From positions 1 through 64,000 of the forward strand of contig JAHDKT010000015.1 in NCBI GenBank assembly GCA_018436725.1: 64,000 nt of DNA, read 5' to 3'. Numbering within the stretch: the first letter of the stretch is position 1; each line of letters opens with the position of its first letter. Shown here piece after piece: positions 1 through 5,853 of this stretch. Source of the stretch: Synergistaceae bacterium (lineage in GTDB: Bacteria; Synergistota; Synergistia; Synergistales; Aminobacteriaceae). Made by a program: the position numbers and the translations under genes. The notes under the pieces were generated by a model, which worked only from the letters and a program-made list of their open reading frames with translations, was not told where the DNA came from and ran no database searches.

Positions 1-94
1 CAGAATGGCTCACAAGCCCCCTAACTTTTGAAAGAGGTATAAATGGTCGTTTAGCGCAAGTCTTTTCAATGTGGCGCGAGCTAGGGTGGCTCAT
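1..94 (-). CDS. Possible partial ORF downstream of integrase
   Basis: A minus-strand frame opens with ATG at 94, overlapping the integrase stop codon by four bases (ATGA). It stays open for 31 codons to the window edge. The visible residues begin MSHPSSRHIEKTCAKRPF and match no family I know. There is no clear Shine-Dalgarno sequence. The four-base overlap is the only real support, so this may be chance. If real it would be the next gene of the integrated element. Confidence 0.2.
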   Translation of the reverse strand, partial: MSHPSSRHIEKTCAKRPFIPLSKVRGLVSHS

Positions 95-1032
95 AAACGA
101 GTTAAGCGTTTACGGCGTGGTAAAAGGTTGGAAACGGGGCTTGCCTTGGCGTGGGCGGTCTGAATGTCGTCCTCACTTAGAGCCAAATATTTTTGGGTCA
201 TTGAAATGGTGGTATGTCCCATCTCTTTTTGGAGCGTTGCGAGATTCCCGCCGTTTCGTAAATACTCGATGGCGTGTTGGTGCCTTAGGTCGTAGGCAGA
301 AAACCGTCTTAACCCCGCTTTCTTGGCATATCTCCCTAGCTGGTGCGTCCATGCTCGAGTGTTCCACATTTCACCGTAACTGGTGCAAAAGACCGGTGTC
401 GACAAGTCCCATTCTTCGGGGCGGCTCGTTATGAGTTGTCGCAACACGTTGGCGGTCTGACTGGAAAAAAAGACAACTCGACTCCGACGAGTCTTGGCGG
501 TCGAGCTACGAATGACAGCCCTAAATAGGTCGAGATCAACGTCATTGACTCTCAACTGCAAAGCCTCGCTCGGTCGTATTCCGCAATCCAGACTTAAAAG
601 GAAAAGTGCTTGGTCTCGCAGTCCGACGAAGGTCGAAACGTCCATTACTCCAAGCATGGCTTTTAAATCCTCTTGGGAGTGATCGACCATCCGGGGGTCG
701 GCGTGTTGGAGCTTTAGCCCGTTGGCAGGGTTGGAAGCAAAAGCCCCCTCACGAACGCAGAAGTCAAAGAAATGTTTTAGCGTCTTGAGCCGAATATTGT
801 ACGTTGGCGGGGCTATCCCCTCTTGCGAAAGGTGCTTTAGCAGACAATCACGACATGTGTCACTCCATGCCGTGGGGTATCGCTCGAAGAAAAGCCTAAC
901 ATTTTCAACGTAACCGGCGATTGTGTAAGGTGCGGCTTGTTCAGCCCTTCGTAACGTCACGAAACGTTGTAGAGCATTTTCCCATGTTTGAGGTGGAACC
1001 GACTTAATGTTAACCACCGTTGCTCTTTCCAT
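91..1032 (-). CDS. Tyrosine recombinase / integrase of a mobile element
   Basis: Site-specific recombinase of the phage-integrase family, 313 residues. It has an N-terminal SAM-like DNA-binding domain (about 10-110) and a C-terminal catalytic domain. Visible catalytic residues are Arg153 (GIRPSEAL), Lys180 (TAKTRR), Arg250 in YDLRH, His273 (EMGH) and the nucleophile Tyr282 (QKYL). The usual first His of the HxLR motif is Tyr here, a known variation. I chose the ATG at 1032 because GGAGGT lies 7 bases upstream; an in-frame ATG at 1113 lacks a ribosome site. The start lies 172 bases from the 3' end of tRNA-Lys and transcription runs away from the tRNA, as expected for an element integrated there. 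Its base composition is less GC-rich than the main region. Confidence 0.9.
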   Translation of the reverse strand: MERATVVNIKSVPPQTWENALQRFVTLRRAEQAAPYTIAGYVENVRLFFERYPTAWSDTCRDCLLKHLSQEGIAPPTYNIRLKTLKHFFDFCVREGAFASNPANGLKLQHADPRMVDHSQEDLKAMLGVMDVSTFVGLRDQALFLLSLDCGIRPSEALQLRVNDVDLDLFRAVIRSSTAKTRRSRVVFFSSQTANVLRQLITSRPEEWDLSTPVFCTSYGEMWNTRAWTHQLGRYAKKAGLRRFSAYDLRHQHAIEYLRNGGNLATLQKEMGHTTISMTQKYLALSEDDIQTAHAKASPVSNLLPRRKRLTRL

Positions 1033-1204
1033 GTCATCAACCTCCATAAATGTAAGGTCTTGACATTGGGAATCCGCTTGTTTTTGATCACCTGACAGAG
1101 GTGTTTTTGACACATTTTTTGAGAGGTGGGGTCGGTCTACACGTAAGGGGAGAAAAGTATGAGAACCGTTGCTATTACTAGCTTACAATCTTTCAGACAA
1201 AAAA

Positions 1205-1250
1205 TGGTGGACCGTACAGGAATCGAACCTGTAACCCCCTGATTAAGAGT
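1205..1250 (-). other. Putative attachment site in the 3' half of tRNA-Lys
   Basis: Integrative elements often recombine into the anticodon-to-3'-end part of a tRNA gene and leave their integrase gene just beyond it. The geometry here fits: the intact tRNA 3' end is followed directly by the integrase. The second copy of the repeat would lie left of base 1, outside the window, so the call is inferred from position alone. Confidence 0.35.
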
Positions 1251-1280
1251 CAGGTGCTCTGCCAATTGAGCTAACGGTCC
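1205..1280 (-). tRNA. tRNA-Lys (anticodon CTT)
   Basis: Full cloverleaf on the minus strand. The acceptor stem is GGACCGT/ACGGTCC with discriminator A and encoded CCA. The anticodon loop is CTCTTAA in stem CTGA/TCAG, giving CTT. It is the last gene of a five-tRNA group, and its 3' end faces the integrase. Confidence 0.97.
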
Positions 1281-1316
1281 ACGAAGAGCTATTCATTTAT
1301 TTTATGCGAATACTAA

Positions 1317-1393
1317 TGGCGCGCCCGGCAGGAGTCGAACCCGCGACCTACGGATCCGAAGTCCGTCGCTCTATCCAGCTGAGCTACGGGCGC
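1317..1393 (-). tRNA. tRNA-Arg (anticodon TCG)
   Basis: Acceptor stem CGGGCGC/GCGCCCG, discriminator G, CCA encoded. The anticodon loop CTTCGGA in stem ACGGA/TCCGT gives TCG, reading CGA codons. Confidence 0.96.
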
Positions 1394-1411
1394 GTACCGC
1401 ATTTTAAAAAA

Positions 1412-1489
1412 TGGGGTGAGCGAGGGGACTTGAACCCCCAACATCTGGAGCCACAGTCCAGTACTCTAACCAATTGAGCTACGCTCACC
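1412..1489 (-). tRNA. tRNA-His (anticodon GTG)
   Basis: The anticodon loop CTGTGGC in stem CTGGA/TCCAG gives GTG. The gene encodes the extra 5' G (-1) opposite discriminator C, the identity pair of bacterial tRNA-His, and CCA is encoded. Confidence 0.96.
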
Positions 1490-1510
1490 ATATCCATATC
1501 AAGATTCAAG

Positions 1511-1587
1511 TGGCGCGCCCGGCAGGATTCGAACCCGCGACCTACGGCTTAGAAGGCCGTTGCTCTATCCACCTGAGCTACAGGCGC
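1511..1587 (-). tRNA. tRNA-Arg (anticodon TCT)
   Basis: Acceptor stem GCGCCTG/CGGGCGC (one G-U pair), discriminator G, CCA encoded. The anticodon loop CTTCTAA gives TCT, reading AGA/AGG. Confidence 0.96.
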
Positions 1588-1608
1588 CTGCGAATGTTAC
1601 GATAAAAT

Positions 1609-1685
1609 TGGAGCGGGAAACGGGATTCGAACCCGCGACCTACGGCTTGGAAGGCCATCGCTCTAGCCAACTGAGCTATTCCCGC
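1609..1685 (-). tRNA. tRNA-Gly (anticodon TCC)
   Basis: Acceptor stem GCGGGAA/TTCCCGC, discriminator T (usual for bacterial tRNA-Gly), CCA encoded. The anticodon loop CTTCCAA gives TCC. It is the promoter-proximal gene of the five-tRNA group. Confidence 0.96.
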
Positions 1686-1692
1686 TCGTCGC

Positions 1693-1710
1693 AACGAAGT
1701 TGACTTCGTT
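1693..1710 (-). other. Short hairpin in the tRNA precursor leader
   Basis: Inverted repeat AACGAAGT/ACTTCGTT with a two-base centre lies between the tRNA promoter and tRNA-Gly. It would fold just 5' of the first tRNA in the primary transcript; a role in processing is conceivable but not shown. Confidence 0.4.
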
Positions 1711-1721
1711 CAGCACGGGAA

Positions 1722-1750
1722 ATACTACCATATGACCGAGTTTCCTGCAA
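1722..1750 (-). promoter_or_regulatory. Sigma-70 type promoter of the Gly-Arg-His-Arg-Lys tRNA operon
   Basis: On the minus strand the -35 is TTGCAG (1745-1750), followed by a 17-base spacer and -10 TAGTAT (1722-1727). The start point would fall about 30 bases before tRNA-Gly. All five downstream tRNAs share this strand with short gaps, so one transcript is likely. Confidence 0.7.
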
Positions 1751-1892
1751 CCTTTTTTTGATAGAAATTTGATGTAAAAATTATTTAAACTGTTGTAACA
1801 GAAAATAAGACTGCTATGAGCATTGATAGTATCATTTTATATGGTTACACAAAGTAGCAGCTCTATTACTATAACAAGGAGGTAAGAGCAGA

Positions 1893-2672
1893 ATGAGCTA
1901 TAAAGAGATAACTATTGAAAAGTGGGAAGATCGTGTAGGGCGAATAACATTGAATCGTCCGGAAAATCTCAATACTTTTAATAGCCAGATGGCATGTGAA
2001 CTTGATAAAGCTCTTCTTGAACTTGATGAAGATAAAGATATACGAGTAATTATTGTAAAGGGTGCAGGAAGAGTTTTTTGTGCCGGTATAGATCTTAAGG
2101 AATTTCCTGAACAGAACCCGTTGGAGTATCGAGAGTGGGTTGAAAGAATGGAAAAATCTTTTGTGACAATCTCTAAGATGAAAAAGCCTGTTATTGCCCA
2201 GGTTCATGGTGTCGCTGCTGCAAATGGTTTAGGACTTATCGCTGCAGCGGATCTTGCGATTGCTTCAGAAGACGCACGAATGGGATTGACAGCGATTAAT
2301 GTGGGTCTTCATTGTGTTGGTCCTGTAATTGCCGTATCTAAGTCTGTAGGGCGCAAAAAGGCTTTAGAAATGGTGTTATATGGGAATCTTATTCATGCTC
2401 AAGAAGCTCTTTCTCTTGGTTTGATTAATAAGGTTGTACCTTTCGATAGACTAGAAGATGAAACGAGAAGTTGGGCTTCTGAACTGGCTCAGAAAAGTCC
2501 ACTCGCAATACAAATGGCTAAGCAAGGCTTTTATACATTACAAGATATGGAATATGAAAAACAATTTGCCTACGCTAATGAGGTTTTTGCGAGACTCTGC
2601 ACTACAGAAGACGCTCTAGAAGGAATTTCTGCTTTTTTTGAAAAACGTTCCCCTCACTGGAAAGAAAGATAA
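1893..2672 (+). CDS. Enoyl-CoA hydratase/isomerase (crotonase) family protein
   Basis: Crotonase-fold protein of 259 residues, full length for the family. The oxyanion-hole segments are VFCAGIDLKEF (62-71) and AANGLGLIAAADLA (109-122). Aligned by eye with rat crotonase, the first catalytic Glu (E144 there) is Ala134 here, whereas the second (E164) is kept as Glu159 in ALEMVLYG. Isomerase-type members often keep only this second Glu, so a double-bond isomerase or other CoA chemistry is more likely than simple hydration. AAGGAGG lies 8 bases before the ATG. The gene stands alone between two tRNA groups, on the opposite strand, and is strikingly AT-rich in both its bases and its codon choice compared with every gene to the right. 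That suggests recent acquisition. Confidence 0.88.
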   Translation: MSYKEITIEKWEDRVGRITLNRPENLNTFNSQMACELDKALLELDEDKDIRVIIVKGAGRVFCAGIDLKEFPEQNPLEYREWVERMEKSFVTISKMKKPVIAQVHGVAAANGLGLIAAADLAIASEDARMGLTAINVGLHCVGPVIAVSKSVGRKKALEMVLYGNLIHAQEALSLGLINKVVPFDRLEDETRSWASELAQKSPLAIQMAKQGFYTLQDMEYEKQFAYANEVFARLCTTEDALEGISAFFEKRSPHWKER

Positions 2673-2683
2673 AAAAGTCAAAA

Positions 2684-2716
2684 AAAGAGGAAATTGCAAA
2701 AAGCAATTTCCTCTTT
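2684..2716. terminator. Bidirectional terminator between crotonase and tRNA-Pro
   Basis: Perfect stem GAGGAAATTGC/GCAATTTCCTC (2687-2713) with an AAAAA loop, extendable by A-T pairs. On the minus strand it is followed by a run of seven T and serves the tRNA-Ala/Pro transcript. On the plus strand TTTATCT follows, so it can also end the crotonase transcript. Confidence 0.88.
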
Positions 2717-2724
2717 ATCTAAAA

Positions 2725-2802
2725 TGGTCGGGGCGAAAGGATTCGAACCTTCGACCCCCTGCTCCCAAAGCAGGTGCGCTAACCAGACTGCGCTACGCCC
2801 CG
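2725..2802 (-). tRNA. tRNA-Pro (anticodon TGG)
   Basis: Acceptor stem CGGGGCG/CGCCCCG, discriminator A, CCA encoded. The anticodon loop TTTGGGA in stem CCTGC/GCAGG gives TGG. Confidence 0.96.
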
Positions 2803-2842
2803 ATTTTATGTTGAGAAAGAATCGAACCAACCGAGCGAAATC

Positions 2843-2917
2843 TGGTGGAGCTGGGGGGATTCGAACCCCCGGCCTCTTCCGTGCGAGGGAAGCGCGCTCC
2901 CACTGCGCTACAGCCCC
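2843..2917 (-). tRNA. tRNA-Ala (anticodon CGC)
   Basis: Acceptor stem GGGGCTG/CAGCTCC with the G3-U70 pair that marks tRNA-Ala, discriminator A, CCA encoded. The anticodon loop CTCGCAC in stem CTTCC/GGAAG gives CGC, reading GCG. Confidence 0.95.
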
Positions 2918-2936
2918 GGTCAGACCAACGGCGATT

Positions 2937-2965
2937 ATTTTATATGGCGATCCCCTTCCTGTCAA
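2937..2965 (-). promoter_or_regulatory. Strong sigma-70 promoter of tRNA-Ala/tRNA-Pro
   Basis: Minus-strand -35 TTGACA (2960-2965, exact consensus), 17-base spacer and -10 TAAAAT (2937-2942), about 13 bases ahead of tRNA-Ala. Confidence 0.85.
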
Positions 2966-3125
2966 GCGCTTCCTTTCAAAAAAACATTCCCGAGTCGAGA
3001 ACACAGTTGAAGCAAGAAATATTCCAGCAGGAAAGACCTCAAGAGCCCGTGACGGTCTATCCTTTTTTGCAACTCGAGAGCTGAAGGATGTTCGATGATT
3101 CAAATTTAATTCGTGGAGAAAAAGC

Positions 3126-3169
3126 CTTCGAGGAACATCTTCTTCTCCTCCTCGAAAGAATGATATACT
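3126..3169 (+). promoter_or_regulatory. NFACT gene promoter with overlapping inverted repeat
   Basis: An extended -10 element, TGATATACT (TG at 3161-3162, hexamer 3164-3169), lies about 38 bases before the ATG; no good -35 is visible. An inverted repeat TTCGAGGA/TCCTCGAA (3127-3134 and 3149-3156) covers the -35 zone and could be an operator or a weak hairpin. Confidence 0.5.
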
Positions 3170-3206
3170 CGTACACTTGAAAGTGATCTCATAAGAGGAT
3201 GGAGAG

Positions 3207-4907
3207 ATGTGCGTGTCCTTCGGACCGGAACTGATTGCGGCTCTAGTAGGCGAATTCAATGAACGAATGCTGCCGGCACGGATATACAAGATCGAGACAG
3301 GCGATGTCTGGGCGGCGTTTAAAACGGGAGGCTGCGCCTGGTTGTTCATCTCGTGGCATGCCGTCCATTACGGGATAGGTATCGTGGGAGACGAAGCCGT
3401 CGGCGCGCTGAAAAAAATGAAAGCGCCGAAGTCGTCGTTCGGCGAAGCGCTGAAGAGATATTTTCTCAACGCCGCTTTTCTCTCGGCGCAACAGCTCCAC
3501 AATGACCGGATTCTGACGCTCGAAAGCGAACGCCTTGTCGGAGCCGGGTTTACCGTATCCAACACACTTGTGTACGAGGGGATGGAAAGAAACAGCAATC
3601 TCATACTCCTCGACCAGAAACATACAGTTTCGGACGCGGCAAAACACATTCCCCCTGATGTGAACCGCTATCGCACCGTCCTTCCAGGAAACCCCTATAC
3701 TCCTCCCCCCCCGATCGACAGAGAAAAATGGACCGAAAATTCATCTCTTCAAACTCCGGATGAAGCGAAGCGCTTCGCCGGGATAGGCAAACCTCTCGCC
3801 AAGGCGATAGAAGAAGCATGGGAGACACTTCCTCCGCGCGCATGGAACGATGCGTTGAGACTGCTCTTTGGAAAGGCGGAGTCCGAACAAGCTTCGTTCC
3901 GTCTTCAAAAAATCGGGGGCTATCTTACCGTCTTCCCTTATTTGCTGAGAGGCGCGACGGAACTGGAAGGGGACATGCTCCGCCGATGCGGTCAGAACGC
4001 CTCGGAAGGTATTGCCGCACTTCACCGGGAGAAAGGACTGGCGTCTGTCCGCAAAGCGATTGAAAAGGAGATACGAAGCCGCAGGCGGCACGTCGACGGT
4101 CTGGTCAAGCAGTTGACGCTTTCCGAGCGCGGAGATGAATTCAAAAAGTACGGAGAGCTGCTGCTCGCGTCCGCCCACAGGATTCCTTACGGTGCGAAAG
4201 AAGCGAAAGTCATAGACTGGGAGACGCAACAGGAAGTTACTATTGCCCTGGAGGAATCGCTCACTCTCACGGCCAATGCGGATCGTTTTTTTAAAAAGTA
4301 CAAAAAGGGAAAGATCGACGTTCCCTCCGTGAAAAAAAAGATAGAGTCGATCGAGGACGGGATTCTTGAACTTGAAGAACAGATGGACGCTCTCGAATCC
4401 ATAGACGATCCTCGCCTTCTCGCGGTCACGGCACAGGACATCCTGGAATGGCTTGCTCCCGTGAAAAAAAACGCGGCGAAAAAGAAGAAGAAGGAAGAAC
4501 TCCCCCCGCATATACGCTTCTCCCACTGCGGAAACGAAATCTTCGTCGGGCTGAATGCGCGCGGGAACAGGTATGTCACATTCAAGGCTTCCTCGGCAGG
4601 AGACCTCTGGTTTCATGTTCACGAGATTCCCGGAGCGCATGTCATTCTAAAGACGCCGGGAGAAAAATACGACGGCGCCGAAGACTCCATACTCCTTGCA
4701 GCGTCGCTGGCGGCATGGTTCAGCAAGGCGCGGCATTCGACCAAAGTACAGGTCGACTATACCAGAAGAAAAAACGTCAGGTCCATACCGGGAAGCGCGA
4801 TAGCGCACGTGACGTACACAAACCCGGAGACCGTGCAGATCAGGCCCGATCTGTGGAAAGAATCTCCTGAAGCCGGGCAGTCAATTCTTTCGGCAATGAA
4901 CAGATGA
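3207..4907 (+). CDS. rqcH: NFACT-family ribosome quality control protein (RqcH/Rqc2-like)
   Basis: Homologue of RqcH/Rqc2, which binds split 50S subunits with stalled peptidyl-tRNA and drives alanine tailing. At 566 residues it is typical. An NFACT-N domain covers about 1-180, helix-hairpin-helix and coiled-coil segments about 180-430, and an NFACT-R domain about 430-540, with the signatures HIRFSHCGNEIFVGLNARGN and DLWFHVHEIPGAHV. Such proteins are often annotated as fibronectin-binding, but the cytosolic translation role is the better-founded one. AGAGG lies 8 bases before the chosen ATG. It is one of only three plus-strand genes in the window, and its last 68 bases overlap the end of rluD tail to tail. 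Confidence 0.93.
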   Translation: MCVSFGPELIAALVGEFNERMLPARIYKIETGDVWAAFKTGGCAWLFISWHAVHYGIGIVGDEAVGALKKMKAPKSSFGEALKRYFLNAAFLSAQQLHNDRILTLESERLVGAGFTVSNTLVYEGMERNSNLILLDQKHTVSDAAKHIPPDVNRYRTVLPGNPYTPPPPIDREKWTENSSLQTPDEAKRFAGIGKPLAKAIEEAWETLPPRAWNDALRLLFGKAESEQASFRLQKIGGYLTVFPYLLRGATELEGDMLRRCGQNASEGIAALHREKGLASVRKAIEKEIRSRRRHVDGLVKQLTLSERGDEFKKYGELLLASAHRIPYGAKEAKVIDWETQQEVTIALEESLTLTANADRFFKKYKKGKIDVPSVKKKIESIEDGILELEEQMDALESIDDPRLLAVTAQDILEWLAPVKKNAAKKKKKEELPPHIRFSHCGNEIFVGLNARGNRYVTFKASSAGDLWFHVHEIPGAHVILKTPGEKYDGAEDSILLAASLAAWFSKARHSTKVQVDYTRRKNVRSIPGSAIAHVTYTNPETVQIRPDLWKESPEAGQSILSAMNR

Positions 4908-5853
4908 AGGACACCTTCTCTTCCGAAACAGGATGCCGGAAGGAGAGTTTCCACGAATGGAGAAATACTCTCCCGAATTTTTCGGCGTTTTTCACCGAAG
5001 CGCCGTAGAGAATGTCGCCGTCCAACGGGTGCCCGATCTGACTCATATGCACCCGTATCTGGTGGGTTCGTCCGGTAAGTATACGGCATTCCATAAGAGA
5101 GTACCCTCCTCTGCTCCACAGAACGCGGAACTCGGTAACGGCGGGTTTGCCATCCGGGTCGACGGCCATACGGACCCTGTTGCTCGAGGATCGTCCGATG
5201 GGAAGGTCGATTCGCCCGGAAACGCGACGGACCTTGCCTTCTACGAGCGCGAGATAGCGTTTCTCCACCTCCCGCATTCTGAACTGCCGTTGCAGCGCCT
5301 CAAGAGTCGACTGATCCCTTGCGACGACAAGGAGTCCGGAAGTCGGTCCGTCGAGCCTGTGGACGATGCCCGGACGATGGACGTTGTTGAACGCTCCCCA
5401 AGCGTCAAAACGGTGGAGCAACCCATGGACGAGCGTTCCGCGCCAGTTCCCCGGGGCCGGATGGACGACGACGCCGGCGGGCTTGTCGAGCACGATCAGC
5501 CACGGATCCTCGTGAACTACACGGAACGGAACGTCTTCTGGCTCCAGATCCATCGACTCGGGAGCGGGAAGCTCGGCGACGACGACGAGCCCCTCCGTTA
5601 CTTTCATCCCGGGTTTCAATTTCTTCGCCGAGGAAACGGTCACATGCCCTCCTTCGAACAGTTTACGAACAAAGGAGCGGGTGATTCCGAGTCTCGTCGC
5701 GAGGAAGAGGTCGAGGCGGCTCCCCGTCTCGACCTCTTCAACAACGAAAGTTTCAGTCCTGCCCGCCGATTCGGAGGTTACATCCTCGTCCGTCCCGACA
5801 GGGGCTGGTTGGTTCTCTTCTCCTCGCAGAGCGGGGCTTTTCTTCTCATGCAT
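4840..5853 (-). CDS. rluD: Pseudouridine synthase, RluD/RluA family
   Basis: Isomerises specific uridines of 23S rRNA to pseudouridine. An S4 RNA-binding domain comes first (about 45-95, RLDLFLATRLG), then the RluA-type catalytic domain with HRLDGPTSGLLVVAR carrying the catalytic Asp. GRTHQIRVHMSQIGHPLDGD is the second family signature. The start at 5853 overlaps the ileS stop by eight bases, suggesting coupling; it has no strong ribosome site, and the acidic first 40 residues are poorly anchored, so a later start is possible. Which of the RluA/C/D specificities applies cannot be told from sequence; the S4 domain excludes RluA. Confidence 0.92.
   Translation of the reverse strand: MHEKKSPALRGEENQPAPVGTDEDVTSESAGRTETFVVEEVETGSRLDLFLATRLGITRSFVRKLFEGGHVTVSSAKKLKPGMKVTEGLVVVAELPAPESMDLEPEDVPFRVVHEDPWLIVLDKPAGVVVHPAPGNWRGTLVHGLLHRFDAWGAFNNVHRPGIVHRLDGPTSGLLVVARDQSTLEALQRQFRMREVEKRYLALVEGKVRRVSGRIDLPIGRSSSNRVRMAVDPDGKPAVTEFRVLWSRGGYSLMECRILTGRTHQIRVHMSQIGHPLDGDILYGASVKNAEKFGRVFLHSWKLSFRHPVSEEKVSFICSLPKELTARLQEILSTDRA

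Noticed and set aside
1033-1700. CRISPR-like or repeat array from the similar tRNA sequences
   Set aside because: The repeated GGTTCGAAT-type segments are T-arms of separate tRNA genes, each with a full cloverleaf.
3243-4640. Several minus-strand frames opposite the NFACT gene
   Set aside because: Opposite a gene with well-conserved NFACT domains; no motifs or start signals.
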